Positions 21,791 to 32,180 of a stretch of DNA of 64,000 bases are shown here, piece after piece. The translations under genes were made by a program, and so were the position numbers. How positions within the stretch are numbered: the stretch's first letter is position 1; each line of letters starts with the position of its first letter. Below the pieces are notes generated by a model. It searched no databases, had not been told where the DNA came from, and saw only the letters and a list, made by a program, of their open reading frames with translations. Source of the DNA: Isoetes taiwanensis (taxonomy: Eukaryota; Streptophyta; Lycopodiopsida; Isoetales; Isoetaceae); the NCBI GenBank assembly GCA_021234155.1, contig JAJEKV010000064.1, positions 1,426,001-1,490,000 of the forward strand, in the 5' to 3' direction.

Positions 21791-22609
21791 CTAGATTGTG
21801 AAGGTTCAGATAAGTTGTTACAAGAATACTCTTTTGATTGCAGAAACATTATACAGTAATCTGTTCTGTTGCTTTCATACTATATTGTACAAAAGCGAGA
21901 ATATAGTTTTATCCAATTACTATTTTATGCAATAGTCTGTGCCTTAATAATGCCCCCTTAAAATTCGGGTCAACAGGGGCCGGTTTGACCTTCAAAAGAC
22001 CCGCTTTGAATGCTCTGGATTCATGGATGGGGAATATGCTGCCAAATGTGCCCTTATCCAATGGCCGAGAAGCCATAATACAAGCTTTAGCCATAATCTA
22101 ATCTATACAAGAATATCAATGTATATTTGATTTACTTCAAGGAGGGAAATTTAAACAATTTTTCCGTTTTAAAATTCTTACCCTTTCCCTCTTCTCTTCT
22201 GACGATGCGATGGCGCCGGAGCTCTTCAGCTCACAACTAGGCGATTGGTAAGGCCTGTATTTCGTTTCACATCTGTGCAGTCAGTATTTTATTTTGTATA
22301 TATCCTGCCGACTTTGAAGATTAAGCTCCCAGCCCCGCACAGAAGCAATCGGAACTGGTTCCAGCTGCAAACTATGAAAGCCACTCTGATAGCCGCTGCT
22401 GTCGGTTATGGGGAGCCCATTTATTTTGCTCCATTCCTCTACAAACAACAGATACGCTACCTTTTCAGGTCGTTCTTGAATCATTTGTCTTTATATCCCC
22501 GGCAGAGCAGAGAAGATGATGTTATCCTGGATTTTGCAGGTCCTAGTTTGAAATACTATTTTATTTGTTGCTTTCGTATGCAGGTTAGATCAAAATCTGT
22601 GTTTTAAGG

Positions 22610-22864
22610 TGTCGGCATTGTAAAATGTTGGCACCGATATGAGAATCTTGGCACTGCCTTAAAGAAAGCAAAAGGTGTAAGGTATATATTTGAGTCGTTT
22701 CTGCTTGGATATATCTTTGAGTCGTTTACCTAATGAGACTTTGCTTGTGCAGGTTGACTGTGATGAACACGAAAATCTTTGCACTAAGTCTGGGGTTTCT
22801 GCTTTTTCCACCATTAAGTGGTTTCCCAAGGGTACTGCAGGTGAGTTCACAAGTCAGTTGACAG
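22610..22864 (+). pseudogene. Protein disulfide isomerase (PDI) gene fragment
   Basis: The first piece (22610-22673) reads CRHCKMLAP in one frame and YENLGTALKKAKG in the next. It aligns to the thioredoxin active-site helix of PDI (CGHCKKLAPEYEKLG in the family), with the first Gly of CGHC changed to Arg and a frameshift. After an intron-like spacer ending in GTGCAG, the second piece (22753 to about 22840) reads VDCDEHENLCTKSGV and TIKWFPKG, the next conserved thioredoxin-fold block of plant PDIL2-type proteins. The exon order and intron position resemble a genuine gene rather than a processed copy. No first exon with signal peptide or ER-retention end is visible. It is probably a captured or relic fragment. 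Confidence 0.8.
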
Positions 22865-22879
22865 GTGAGTTCTCACCTA

Positions 22880-23835
22880 GGTAAATGTATCTGCAGTTAT
22901 CATCTTCATTAGTTGAATTCTGCTTGTCATAAAGTAGCTTTTCTCAAATGTTAATAAAGCTGGCTCCTGATTTAGGAGACACATTTGTGTTTGCTGTCCA
23001 GCCAGACACAAGGTAGAATCTTCATAGAGATGAGACTGTGCAATGCCCCATCCAGGTAAATAAGTGATGTGCCACCTATAAATTGCTGTGCTTGGCATAC
23101 ATATCATGGATGGCATTGCAGCAAGAATGCTAACTTAAGTAGCACTATCTATCTCTTGGCATGCCTGTTGCATGTGGCTACAGATTACATGCTGAGAATA
23201 GAACCCAATCCTGAAAGAGCATGAGAGCAAATTCTGGTTATCCATGTTGTCAAAAATCATTCGTGCATGATTTATGCTACCATATCTTCTATATGCAGTG
23301 TCGAGGATGGTGCCAACAATGACCTCTAGTCATATCCACCATCAAGCATCCGAGCATGAATCATTTTAGTTTCTGCTAGGGCTGCAAGACTAGCAAATAC
23401 ATTTAAACTCAAAAGACAAGCAGATATCGTCGGGCTGCAACCCCTTTTTGTTGGACTTTAGTCTCATGGTATTGATCGAAGACCACTTGGGCATCATGAA
23501 GCCATCCACACTTACCATACATGATAATCATTGCAGAACTAATAATGGCAGTCCATGATAAGTGCCTTTAAAGCATCCTACCAAATAATTGTGTTGATCC
23601 TGTCAGATATCCACTCATGGACTACCACCTCAGCGTGAAGTTTCTTTCCCTGCCCTATGAAAGTCAAGCATACACTTAGAATCATTGTATGTGCAAACTT
23701 ATCTGTGCTGAGACCCTTTCTGCTGCATTTGCTCAAAAATCTTGAAAGCTGTTGGCAATGTGCACCAGTACTGAATTTACAAGTTCTAGACACACAAATG
23801 CAGGGTTCACAAACTTTATTAATCTTGTTTAGCAT
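22880..23835 (-). pseudogene. Pentatricopeptide-repeat (PPR) protein pseudogene
   Basis: Reading from 23835 down, successive PPR blocks appear in different frames: GQGKKLHAEVVVHEW near 23650, then SAMIIMYGKCGWLHDAQVVF near 23490-23550, then GSINHARMIFDNMDNQN near 23250, and finally AIHDMYAKHSNL near 23090. These correspond to the repeated G-K-xx-H / MYGKCG / DAxxVFD phrases of plant PLS-type PPR proteins, which act in organelle RNA editing and splicing. Several frameshifts and stops make it dead. It is intronless, like most plant PPR genes, and lies antisense to the PDI fragment next to it. Confidence 0.8.
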
Positions 23836-24152
23836 TGGTCTGACCAGAGGTAGATAACTATTCTAATTTCACGTAGCAAAGACATGTATCTTCTAGGCTA
23901 TAGTCACGTTGGTCCCAGCCATGGTAGACATGCTATAATGCAGTTGTAATTTTCTAACTTTTTCTTGGAGGCAAAAGCCTTTGGCACAGCAAGACAAAGG
24001 TATTTATATTTTTCTGTGGCTCGCTTATCAAACTCTATAGTCTCGATGATCTATGCTACTTTCAGCAACTGCACAGTCCTGCGCAGTACTGTCATACAAG
24101 CTTCCATATATATGTGAACCCCATCCATCTGTAAGTCCATATGCCATAATGT

Positions 24153-24280
24153 CTGAGAAACTTTGATTGTAGACATTTGTTGGAGGCCAGCTCAAAATCC
24201 TTTGATTTATTCTATTCTGAGAAACTTTGATTGTAGACATTTGTTGGAGGCCAGCTCAAAATCCTTTGATTTATTCTATT
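24153..24280. repeat. 64-bp perfect tandem duplication
   Basis: The unit starting CTGAGAAACTTTGATTG at 24153 is repeated from 24217 to 24280 without visible difference. It lies in non-coding DNA upstream of the exon at 24356. Confidence 0.9.
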
Positions 24281-24355
24281 GCTTGTAAAATGTAAAGGTT
24301 ATGTGAAAATCCCCTTTTTTTATATGTATTTTGATCACTTTCTTTGATGTTATAG

Positions 24356-25238
24356 TTCAATGATTGGGGAACGTTTCCAATTGATGGTCTTGTACGGAAA
24401 ATAAAAGACGAGGGTGGATATACAGTATGGAAGAAGAAAATGATTGCAAAAGGTTATGAAGTATGCAAGGTATACAGAAAATGATAATCTGCATGTGAAT
24501 CAACATTTTATTGCTTGAAAAATTATATGCTTATGGTATTTTTTGTGTTGCAGCATACGTCAAAAAACCTAGCCCTGGGATTGTGTTTAAGAAGAAGATA
24601 AAGCAAGAGGATGGAGTAAACTTGAAGAACCAAGAACCTACTTATCTTAATTTTGACGAGGTTAGCAATTTTATTGGAAATTTTAAGATGCCTCTCTATT
24701 TACATTTAATTGTTAACTAGAATAGTCTTGGAGCAGTGATTTCACCTTTTTACTATATTCTTCAATAGTGGCATCCATCTCATTCCGAACATGATGCTGG
24801 TCTATCTTACAGCAAGAAAGTAATTCAGTCATTTGTTATATAGTCAAAAACAGATGTGGCCAAGCTTCAACCTTCTCTCATGCTCATGTTAATCTATAAG
24901 GCTTAAAGACTTAAATTCAAAAATATAGAGGAGGCATATAACTTGATTGAAATACTTCCTTGTTGGATGCAGTAATAATGGCCTTTCCATAAGTAATGGA
25001 AGGCTAGTCCATAATCTAATCAGTAAATATGGCCTTACTGATATTGTGATTTTAAGCAGCTCACTTAGAATCTGTGTTAAATCCAAAAATATAGAGGCAT
25101 ATAACTTGTTTGAAATAGGTGCATAATTTGAGAATTGACCAAGTTCTTTTCTTTTCTAAACAGGTTAGCGAAGATGAAGAACGCAATCAGCCCAATGATG
25201 AAGGTCCATCTCCTACCAACGACGATAATCTGGAATGA
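24356..25238 (+). pseudogene. 3' exons of an unrecognised gene
   Basis: Three exon-like blocks have good plant splice signals. The first, 24356-24469 (after TTATAG, before GTATAC), encodes NDWGTFPIDGLVRKIKDEGG and GYTVWKKKMIAKGYEVCK. The second, 24554-24660 (after TTGCAG, before GTTAGC), encodes AYVKKPSPGIVFKKKIKQED. The third, 25164-25238 (after AAACAG), encodes VSEDEERNQPNDEG and a stop. The last two join in phase, with an acidic, probably disordered C-terminus. The first joins out of phase by one base, so either the donor is misread or the gene is frameshifted. I do not recognise the protein. It lies inside the CACTA interval and could be either a regulatory protein of the element or captured host sequence. 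Confidence 0.5.
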
Positions 25239-25689
25239 AAATAATCCATGGTAGAGTGTTGTTTCAAACTGAAAACTATTGGATTTATTTTGATCAATGT
25301 TAGAAGTACTCTAAATGTAAAACGATCTTCCATTTGACCATAATTTCCTTATTTTGTCAAGTAATTTGATCACAATTAATCTTCTTATCACTGATGCAGT
25401 TACTTCCTTTTCATTTTTTCTTCCTTTGTTCATTGTGCATGATGCAACTATAGACTAAAATGAAACCAATCTGGGATGAACACAAGAAAAAGCATCTCAA
25501 ATACAAATTTGCCTCGCCTCCCCCCACCAAAAAATAAAAATAAAAAATCTATTAATGAAAAGATAAAATGACAAAAAATAAAGGTGGAATTGCCACAAAA
25601 AGACATAACGTGAAGGTATGATGGACACAAATTTGGCAATGGTCTCATTATAAAATTGACATGCATATGTTACAAAAAGACTTAAACTT

Positions 25690-26328
25690 TGACACAATTT
25701 TGTTACTCAACTATTATAAAAAGAACACTAGTTTGTCATAACAAAAAGATATACAACGTGTAATAAGAGTTGTAAATCTGACGCAAAGGATGTCAACCTA
25801 TGCAAGCTACGTGCACCAATATGGTGTAACATGTTAGTTGCATAATCGAGACTAATATGATATAAATATGACGCAGTTGTCGACAAACTTGAATATAAGT
25901 TTTGACATAAATATGCCATGCTATTGTTACAAATGTAGTCACTGTGTTAAGACTAATCTGATAAAAAATAGGACACAAACATTGAATTACTTAGACATAA
26001 GCTCGACACAAACATGGCATGCAATTGCCACAAATGCAGTCATTGTGTCGAAACTAATATGATACAAAATATGACGTAATTATTGAATAACTTGGATACA
26101 AGATCGACGCAAACGTGCTATGTAATTGCCACAAATGTAGTCATTATGTCATTTTTGCGTTATGTAGCCGTGACGGAATACTTGACGCAAAAGTTGACGT
26201 CCATGCGACATCAAAGTATAGTACTTTTAGCGTCATTATCGTGACATTTAACAGGCCTTTGAGAATACGCATAGCGTCACTTTATTTGACGCTATACCCG
26301 ACAAAAAATGCCCTATTATGTTGTAGTG
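25690..26328. repeat. Right CACTA subterminal repeat region with ~115-bp tandem units
   Basis: Three to four degenerate units share AATATGACGCA, the run GTTGTCGACAAACTT or its variants, GCCACAAATGTAGTCATT and ACTAATATGATA, with starts near 25865, 25970, 26062 and 26112. GACACAA/TGACGC motifs are dense. The region mirrors the composition of the left end on the opposite strand and finishes at TTGTAGTG (26321-26328). Confidence 0.65.
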
Positions 26329-26346
26329 TTGGTCTACAGAAGAGAT

Positions 26347-26441
26347 GTATATAAAAGCTAAGTGGGAGATGAATAAATTATTGCCAATGCCCTGAGACAT
26401 ATATAAAAGCGAGGTGGGAGATGAATAAATTATTGCCAATT
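26347..26441. repeat. ~50-bp tandem duplication
   Basis: ATATAAAAGC..GTGGGAGATGAATAAATTATTGCCAAT occurs twice back to back just outside the right CACTA end. It holds TATA-like sequence, but no gene follows within a convincing distance. Confidence 0.8.
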
Positions 26442-26639
26442 ATTACCAAGCTTTTGAACAATTCTCAAGTGCTGGCCCTCCACGCCATCTCTCCGTTTTG
26501 CCTCTAGATCTGAATCAAGGATAAAACGGACAAAGCCTTGCCATGGCAATGCAATGGTATCACCACTCCCTTGGATTCGGGGATCCACTTATCTACTAAT
26601 TCATCCAGCATGTTCCTCTTTCCTTCATTACATTTGCAG

Positions 26640-26910
26640 CCAATACTATGTTGTTCTTGGACTTCTAGATATTGCTACAACTTATTACCAGATCTGATCT
26701 ATCTAAGCCAATACCATGTTGATCCGAAGCAATCACATTGTTCTTAAACTACCTCCTTCACTATCTTGCTGGAACAACTCTTTATGGATTATTTTATCGG
26801 AGCAAAGACACTCCTTTCTTGGACATATTCTTTCATGATGACTGGGAAGGGAATGCAGATGATCAAAAATCCGCTTCTGAATTTATGTTCACATTTGAAA
26901 TGCACCAACT
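26640..26910 (+). pseudogene. Ty1/Copia RNase H fragment
   Basis: The frame from 26738 reads YLAGTTLYGLFYRSKDTP followed by DDWEGNADDQKSASEF. It aligns to the Copia block YLKGT..YGL.Y..DADWAGD..DRKSTSG. Just before it, a frameshifted YHVDPKQSHCS matches the preceding Copia P..HW segment. The SDAD catalytic region is degraded to HDDWEG. This is an isolated remnant about 270 bases long with no LTR attached. Confidence 0.75.
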
Positions 26911-26937
26911 CCACCTGCAACTCATAGTGCATCTATT

Positions 26938-27376
26938 CACAATTTGTGATTGCAACAAAAAAAACCATGCTCTCCTTAACATAACTTGCTATGTGACGAT
27001 GGGTGCACTATAAGAAACTCAATGGAGAGAGTTAAAGAGGGCACTTTTGATCTACATTAGGTTTCCCAATGACAATTTAGGGCTTCCGAGTGGTTGCTTT
27101 TTTTGCAAAATGCTGCCATCCGTTGGATTTTCAGTGAGCCAAGCCGAGATTAGAAGGACGTGAACGCATCTGGAGATCGGATTTTCTAAATTCTCTCTGG
27201 GTTGCTAAATCGTGTGGGAGCGAATTGCTTGAGCCGCCCTGGTCTGCTACATGGTGTGGGAAGGCACCTTCTTCTCAAATTCGGCTCCCAATTTCGGCTG
27301 CCTGATGTTAAGAAGATTGTTGCATTTATATGTAGTGGTTTTGGCGATGCGTCTCTTGCTGATTCTTTTGCAACCA
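26938..27376. repeat. 435-bp dispersed repeat, copy 2
   Basis: Partner of 12589-13023 in direct orientation. It stops at TTTTGCAACCA, where the TG of the next LTR begins at 27377, whereas copy 1 continues. The LTR element therefore inserted into this repeat. Confidence 0.85.
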
Positions 27377-27892
27377 TGTAACGAACCTAGTGGCTTACTT
27401 TATCTCAGTATAAGATGGTGTAGATCGTCTAACGACCTTGTTGATATGCGTCCATGGGTTATGCTAGTAGTGGCATTTAAAACTATAGAAATACATTAGC
27501 AAATGTTATATAAGCAGAAGGGGTTAGATTATTGAGTATTGGACTTGTAAAATATGATAAGCATGCATTAGATTGCATGCATGTACATGCACATGCACAT
27601 GCATGCATGTGATTGCATGCACAACACTTGTCTAGCATGCATATGCATTGAGATTTACTGTTGTATATATATATTGGATGTGAACAAAAGAGAGGGTGTC
27701 TTAGTTTGGTGAAGGATCTTGTTTATTATTATCCTCAACCTATTCTCTAGAGAAGGAGAGGCTGGCCAAATTGTAGAACAGTAGCAGAAACCAGAAGGAG
27801 TTGCAGATGGGAAGGTGACGAGGAAATAGAAGCAAAGAGGCAGACCCAGTCGATAGGAACCAGAATCAATCCGAGAAACTGAGGTGGGGATC

Positions 27893-27967
27893 TGATGCGT
27901 GCTTGGGGATCTGATGCGTGCGTGGGGATCTGACGCGTGCTTGGGGATTTGATGAGTGCTTGGTTTG
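27893..27967. repeat. ~19-bp tandem repeat, four copies
   Basis: GGGGATCTGATGCGTGCTT is repeated four times with small changes (GCGTGCGT, GACGCGTG, GATGAGTG). It lies inside the LTR about 230 bases past the TATA-like site. Confidence 0.9.
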
Positions 27968-28224
27968 TTGTATTGGTTGGTTATGCTTCCAGTAGAACTG
28001 GCGGCTATGGCGAACCCAATCGGCGGTTTCGGCTAGAATAGATCTTCAATTTGGTTCTATGATGCCACCAAGAGTCTTCCTTATGAATTTCGGTCTGTTC
28101 TACCTCCATCTTGGCCAGTTTTGATCTTGTTTCCAATCTGGCAGTATCCCTGTGCGAAAGAGAGCCTCTAATATGTCTTTTTGGTTTTCAAATATTGTTC
28201 TTTATAATTGTTTTGCCCTTTAAG

Positions 28225-28305
28225 TTCATTGAAAGCCTTGTAGGTTAATTGGTTAATAGTTGAGCCTTTCAGGCTACAGACCCAAGTTCGAATCTAGACT
28301 CAAGC
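28225..28305 (+). repeat. Possible tRNA-like SINE remnant in the LTR
   Basis: TGTAGGTTAATTGG (A-box-like) and AAGTTCGAATC (B-box-like) are separated by about 40 bases, with GAGCC..GGCT able to pair between them. Both the T-arm and acceptor pairing are poor, so this is a weak call of tRNA-derived sequence, not a tRNA gene. Confidence 0.3.
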
Positions 28306-28734
28306 ATATGTTTTTGCACAAGTATTCCTTTTTGAACTTAGGGATATTAGGGCTAGGAATATGCTATGGCCTATCTAGTAGAGATTCTGAGTGGTAGTCC
28401 ATCTCATGAGTTTAGACCTCAGGATGAAGTAGAATATGTGAATTGTCTCTAGGGCATTAGTGTAATTATGGTATTACCTGGAAGTTATGGTTGCTTATAT
28501 GTTAACAAAATCATGTTCTTGCTTTGAGATGTGGCGATGAGATGTTATCACTGGGTTATGAAATATCTTGGTATGAACCTCATTCTATTGTATTGCATTG
28601 CTATGTGGTTGTTCTTGAAAGTAAGATGCATGAGGATTCTATGATATCTCGTGTTTGATCAACGTATAAGGATATTAATGATATTCTATCTTGTAAAGTC
28701 ATGATAAATGATGTTGCATCTTGCATTGCAAACG

Positions 28735-28870
28735 GACCATCTTCGGAGGGGTGGAATGGCCGTGAGACTCCGCATCTGTGCTAGATGGCTAGACGGATGG
28801 CATGTTGCATTTACAGCCCACCTTCGGAGGGGTGGGGTGGCCATGTAACTCCGCATCCGGCCAGATGGCC
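28735..28870. repeat. ~75-bp imperfect tandem duplication
   Basis: CTTCGGAGGGGTGG..TGGCC....ACTCCGCATC..GATGGC occurs at about 28740 and 28812. It is GC-rich relative to the flanks and lies inside the LTR. Confidence 0.75.
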
Positions 28871-29471
28871 TGTTGGATGAGTTGAACCCTGTACGTACAG
28901 ATGGAGAGAGTGGTCTCCTTGGGGTCGCAACCCAAGGATTACGCTTGGCATATGTGCATACATACAGAAGATTGATGTGAATGTAAACATGCCTGTAGTA
29001 TGAGTTCTAACTAATGCAGGGGCATAGTGGAGCAGGTAAATCTATTGTCTTCTTATCTTGGATGTTATATGTTAGATTGCTTTGTGGTTGATGTTGTGAA
29101 TGCTCCCGAAATGTTTCCTCCCCACTTAGCCCTTGTGGACTAACCCCCTTGTATTGTCTGTGTATGTTTAAGAGGGTACGTCTTGAGCTGAGGATGCGGT
29201 ATTCAGAGGGAGAAACTGGGCATGAAGTTGCGCGAGCAGAGCGTTTTCCCGAGTCATCCTCAGTGACCTATAAGGAGGAGAATTCGGAGTGACTTGTTAA
29301 GCTATAGGAGTTGTAGTATGCCAAGACTCAGAGGAGTTTGGTCTTGTATATAATTATCTGATCAATGGGACTATACTTTATTGAGCAAGTATACGAGTAT
29401 CTTGGATGTTTAACTTAGATGTTAAACGTGTCGGTGCAACGGCCTAGGCCAAGGGGCTAGGTCCGTTTCAG

Positions 29472-29484
29472 TTGGTATCAGAGC
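29472..29484 (+). promoter_or_regulatory. Retrotransposon primer-binding site (initiator Met-tRNA type)
   Basis: TTGGTATCAGAGCC follows the LTR end after one base. It is complementary to the 3' end of plant initiator methionyl-tRNA and is the standard priming site for minus-strand synthesis. Confidence 0.8.
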
Positions 29485-29485
29485 C

Positions 29486-31103
29486 AAAAGTTCTGACACC
29501 TTCGGGCCCTGGGAATTAGGGGCTAAGAGTTCAAGAGATTCTACTATAAAGTAGAATGGTTTGGTGATTGGTAAATGCACTAGCCAAGATGAGTTAAGAT
29601 GAACAAGAAATGAGCATAAGTCTAAGGGATTGATAGTATCTTAAGTTTTGATTATTATTCTGTGCTATATAAGCTAGAAAAGCTAATGAGAATGCAGTTC
29701 ATCAAGGAGCTAAACTTGGTCGAAAGTTACCGAAAATAGGATGAAATGTTAAGACGGATGTTTTCATGCAAGGCATGGACAGCGGACCATGATAATTGTG
29801 AAGGTATGTTCCTACAAATTTCTATAATTGGTAGATTGTCTAATGGTGGACCACGTTGCCGCGTTATTTTAAAGTAGACCATGTGTAGGGAGTTGTAGTG
29901 CTTTAGCAAAATCAATGCTAGGGTTGTGAGGGCCCATGAACAGTGCTTAAAGAGGTAAACTCGAGGGTTTAGGAAGTTGTAACTATGCTGAGTAGGTTCT
30001 TTTTGTGAGAAGTCACAGTAAACTATGTTCATAATCTTTTAGGGTCCCTTGAAATTACTTGTGCGAGTTGTATAGCTATAAGATACACAGATGGGGGATG
30101 TGATTATGTTTTTATTTGTCACTCTTGGATTTGGCCACCCAAGGTGTGTCATATGAATACATACCTAGTCCGACCTGAGTATCTCTCTTGCCATGCTGGG
30201 CTTAGTATTTTATAGTGCACTATTTATCCTTGGTAGGAAAAAGTGGATTAACCATATAATGCAGATGTTTGCTACGTCAGCTTGAACATGTGTAGTAAAT
30301 AATTATACGAATTTCATTATAAGTTTAGTTCCAAACTTTATACATGCTAGTGGCAAGGTTGATGCACTTAGATGTATTTAGAGTATGTGGTAGATTAAGT
30401 TGGAACTGCACCAATTTGGACGAAAATAGTAGAGCTTAAGCCATATGTAGGTTAATGAGGAAGTTCTTGTATAATAAGCACAATTTCATTATAATGGGAA
30501 AATTTTTAGTAAACTGGAATTTTTTTATTATGGGGGTTGTATAGACCTTATGCAGGGGTTGTATACACGTGTACAGTACCCTGTATCATAGACCTTATGC
30601 AGGGGTTGTATACACGTGTACAGTACCCTGTATCATAGACCTTATGCAGGGGTTTAGGACACGTGCAGTACCCGTGTATCATACATACATGAATATTTAG
30701 AGAACATAATAACACGGTATCATATACCAACTTCCAAACACAATAGAGACCAGAAGTATGAACTATGTATGTCCCTATTAACCTTCCCCGTGTTCCTAAC
30801 CCCTTCCCCTTCCCCTTTCCCTGCCTGCAGGTCTAACCCATGCATCCGGGTTAGGAGTCAAGAGCTCACGCTCCTCCCAACTGATTCTTCCCACCATATG
30901 GGGTACCTAGTCATTAGAAAAAGTAATTCCACAGGATGATACTCACGGAAGAAGAGCGGACACAACTCCACAAAACCGTTGTACTTTCGTTGTAGTACAC
31001 CCCTAATAAGGCCATACATCCGTCCCTTACAAATTTCATGAATGAACTCGATATATATACATCCGAGAGAGTGTGCTAAATATCCAAAGACGAAGAAGAG
31101 GCC
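29486..31103. other. Internal region after the large LTR, no gag or pol recognised
   Basis: This stretch follows the primer-binding site where gag would be expected, yet all frames are short and none shows a zinc knuckle, protease or RT motif. It suits a large non-autonomous (LARD-like) element or a truncated one. It includes the 47-bp repeats listed next and a C-rich run near 30785-30825. Confidence 0.45.
30540..30715. repeat. 47-bp tandem repeat, three copies
   Basis: The unit TAGACCTTATGCAGGGGTTG..ACAGTACCCTGTATCA occurs at 30543 and 30590 almost perfectly, and again from 30637 with small deletions. Each unit contains the palindromic TACACGTGTA, a G-box-like ACGTG core. Confidence 0.92.
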
Positions 31104-31466
31104 TCAATTCTTTGTAGCATCTCGTCCGGATAAGGAGGGGGGTTCAAGAATTCCCCTCATTGCAAGTCTCCTATAACATTCGGATGGATTAATTTCCATC
31201 GGTGGCTCATGACCACAATCAAATCGCTCTAGAATGAAGTTGATCAACTCCATTGTAAGCTCCTTGGTGGGGCTGCGGGCACAACCTCCACTCAAAGAAA
31301 TGGTCCCATAGCTCATCCATTCCAGGCCGCCTGAGAATGCCCAGGGCATGCTTGCGTGCCTTCGAGTAGCCCAGGGAGGATTGGGTCCAATCATTTGCAA
31401 AAGCAAGCAAGGATCACCGACGGAGCAAGGAACACGGAGCAGAGCAAGTAGCAAGTTCAAGAGCAA
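31104..31466 (-). CDS. Unrecognised ORF fragment, frameshifted
   Basis: A 120-codon frame ends at 31104 with a plausible C-terminal half (LINFILERFDCGHEPPMEIN). Its N-terminal half is better read in the overlapping frame (31410-31219: WTQSSLGYSKARKHALGILR, MDELWDHFFEWRLCPQPHQ). That suggests one coding region with a frameshift near 31265. No family is recognised. Its 5' end runs into the AGCAAG-rich repeat, which may have been part of the same transcription unit before the Copia inserted. Confidence 0.35.
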   Translation of the reverse strand: MLLNLLLALLRVPCSVGDPCLLLQMIGPNPPWATRRHASMPWAFSGGLEWMSYGTISLSGGCARSPTKELTMELINFILERFDCGHEPPMEINPSECYRRLAMRGILEPPSLSGRDATKN

Positions 31467-31700
31467 GCAACAAGATCAAGTAGCAAGGAGCACGGGAATG
31501 AAGTAGCAAGGAACAAGGATCAAGATCAAGTAGCAAGATGCAATGAACAAGGAAGATCAAGTAGCAAGAAGATCAAGGAACAAGGAAGATCAAGGAGCAA
31601 GAAGCAAGGATCAAGATCAAGTAGCAAGGAACAAGATCAAGTAGCAAGATCAAGAGCAAGGAACAAGATCAAGTAGCAAGAAGATCAAGGAACAAGGAAG
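31400..31700. repeat. AGCAAG/GATCAAG short-period satellite, left part
   Basis: Degenerate repeats of GATCAAGTAGCAAGGAACAA (period roughly 12-24) run up to the Copia insertion at 31701 and resume at 36005. Before insertion this was a single array of about 560 bases. Only purine-rich words on this strand are used. Confidence 0.9.
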
Positions 31701-31892
31701 TGTTAGAAATATGAGACACACACAACTTTTCCCACAAGACAAGACAAAATTTTATTCATATGAGATACATATTTATACATCAATATGAGCCACTATTGGA
31801 CTAGTGCCACAATAGGTGCTATATGTGACATACATGCCATACATGGCAAAAGGTAAAGGTGCACGTCTCCTATAGAAAGGAGATTCCAAACA
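31701..31892 (-). repeat. 3' LTR of the young Copia (192 bp)
   Basis: It runs from TGTTAGAAATATGAG to GATTCCAAACA on the + strand. For the minus-strand element this is the downstream LTR. The adjacent CCCTCCCTGC (31893-31902) is, on the minus strand, the purine tract GCAGGGAGGG that primes plus-strand synthesis. Confidence 0.95.
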
Positions 31893-32180
31893 CCCTCCCT
31901 GCAACTTTAGCCTTTTGAACAAAATAATTGTATCTCATATTTAAAGATACCTCCAACCATCCCTCCCTGCATCTTTAATCTAGTGCTTGGATCAAAAAAA
32001 CCTTTTGTGGGTTAAAAGGAAATAACCCAAGCACTTTCAGAACAACTCAAGTAACAACAAAAGATTCAACAATTCCAAGAGCTGCTTTGCACATCTCTTG
32101 CTTCAAGTCCTAATGCTTTGGTGAAGATGTCGAAACCATTGGCCGACGTTGGACAATATTTAAGCATAATAGTCTTCTTT

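Larger units (their letters stand above)
13198..26328. mobile_element. Interval with CACTA (En/Spm-type) ends, ~13.1 kb
   Basis: The left end reads CACTACAAGAGGATAGGG and the right end, on the other strand, CACTACAACATAATAGGG. The identity continues imperfectly into T-rich sequence and GTGTC. Inside each end are several hundred bases of degenerate subterminal repeats rich in TGTGTCA/TGACGC, which is typical of CACTA elements. No TNP2-type transposase is recognisable, so the element would be non-autonomous. The interior contains a Helitron end, a possible LTR/gag piece, PDI exons and a PPR pseudogene. The three flanking bases (ATC left, TTG right) do not form a target duplication. It could therefore be a decayed site, or two ends from different elements. 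Confidence 0.55.
27377..29470 (+). mobile_element. Large (2.1 kb) 5' LTR of a retrotransposon
   Basis: It begins TGTAACG exactly where the 435-bp repeat is interrupted and ends CGTTTCA at 29470, directly before a primer-binding site. TG...CA ends with near-inverted TGTAACG/CGTTTCA support the call. A TATA-like TATATATATATTGG near 27665 would be the promoter. The region upstream of it is rich in CATGCATG (RY-type) motifs at 27568-27645. A 2-kb LTR is more typical of Ty3/Gypsy or non-autonomous large elements than of Copia. I found no matching 3' LTR in the window, so the element is truncated or rearranged. Confidence 0.65.

Noticed and set aside
12589..27376. The 435-bp direct repeats as an LTR pair of one 14-kb element
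   Set aside because: No TG...CA ends, no primer site after copy 1, no polypurine tract before copy 2 and no coding typical of a retroelement.
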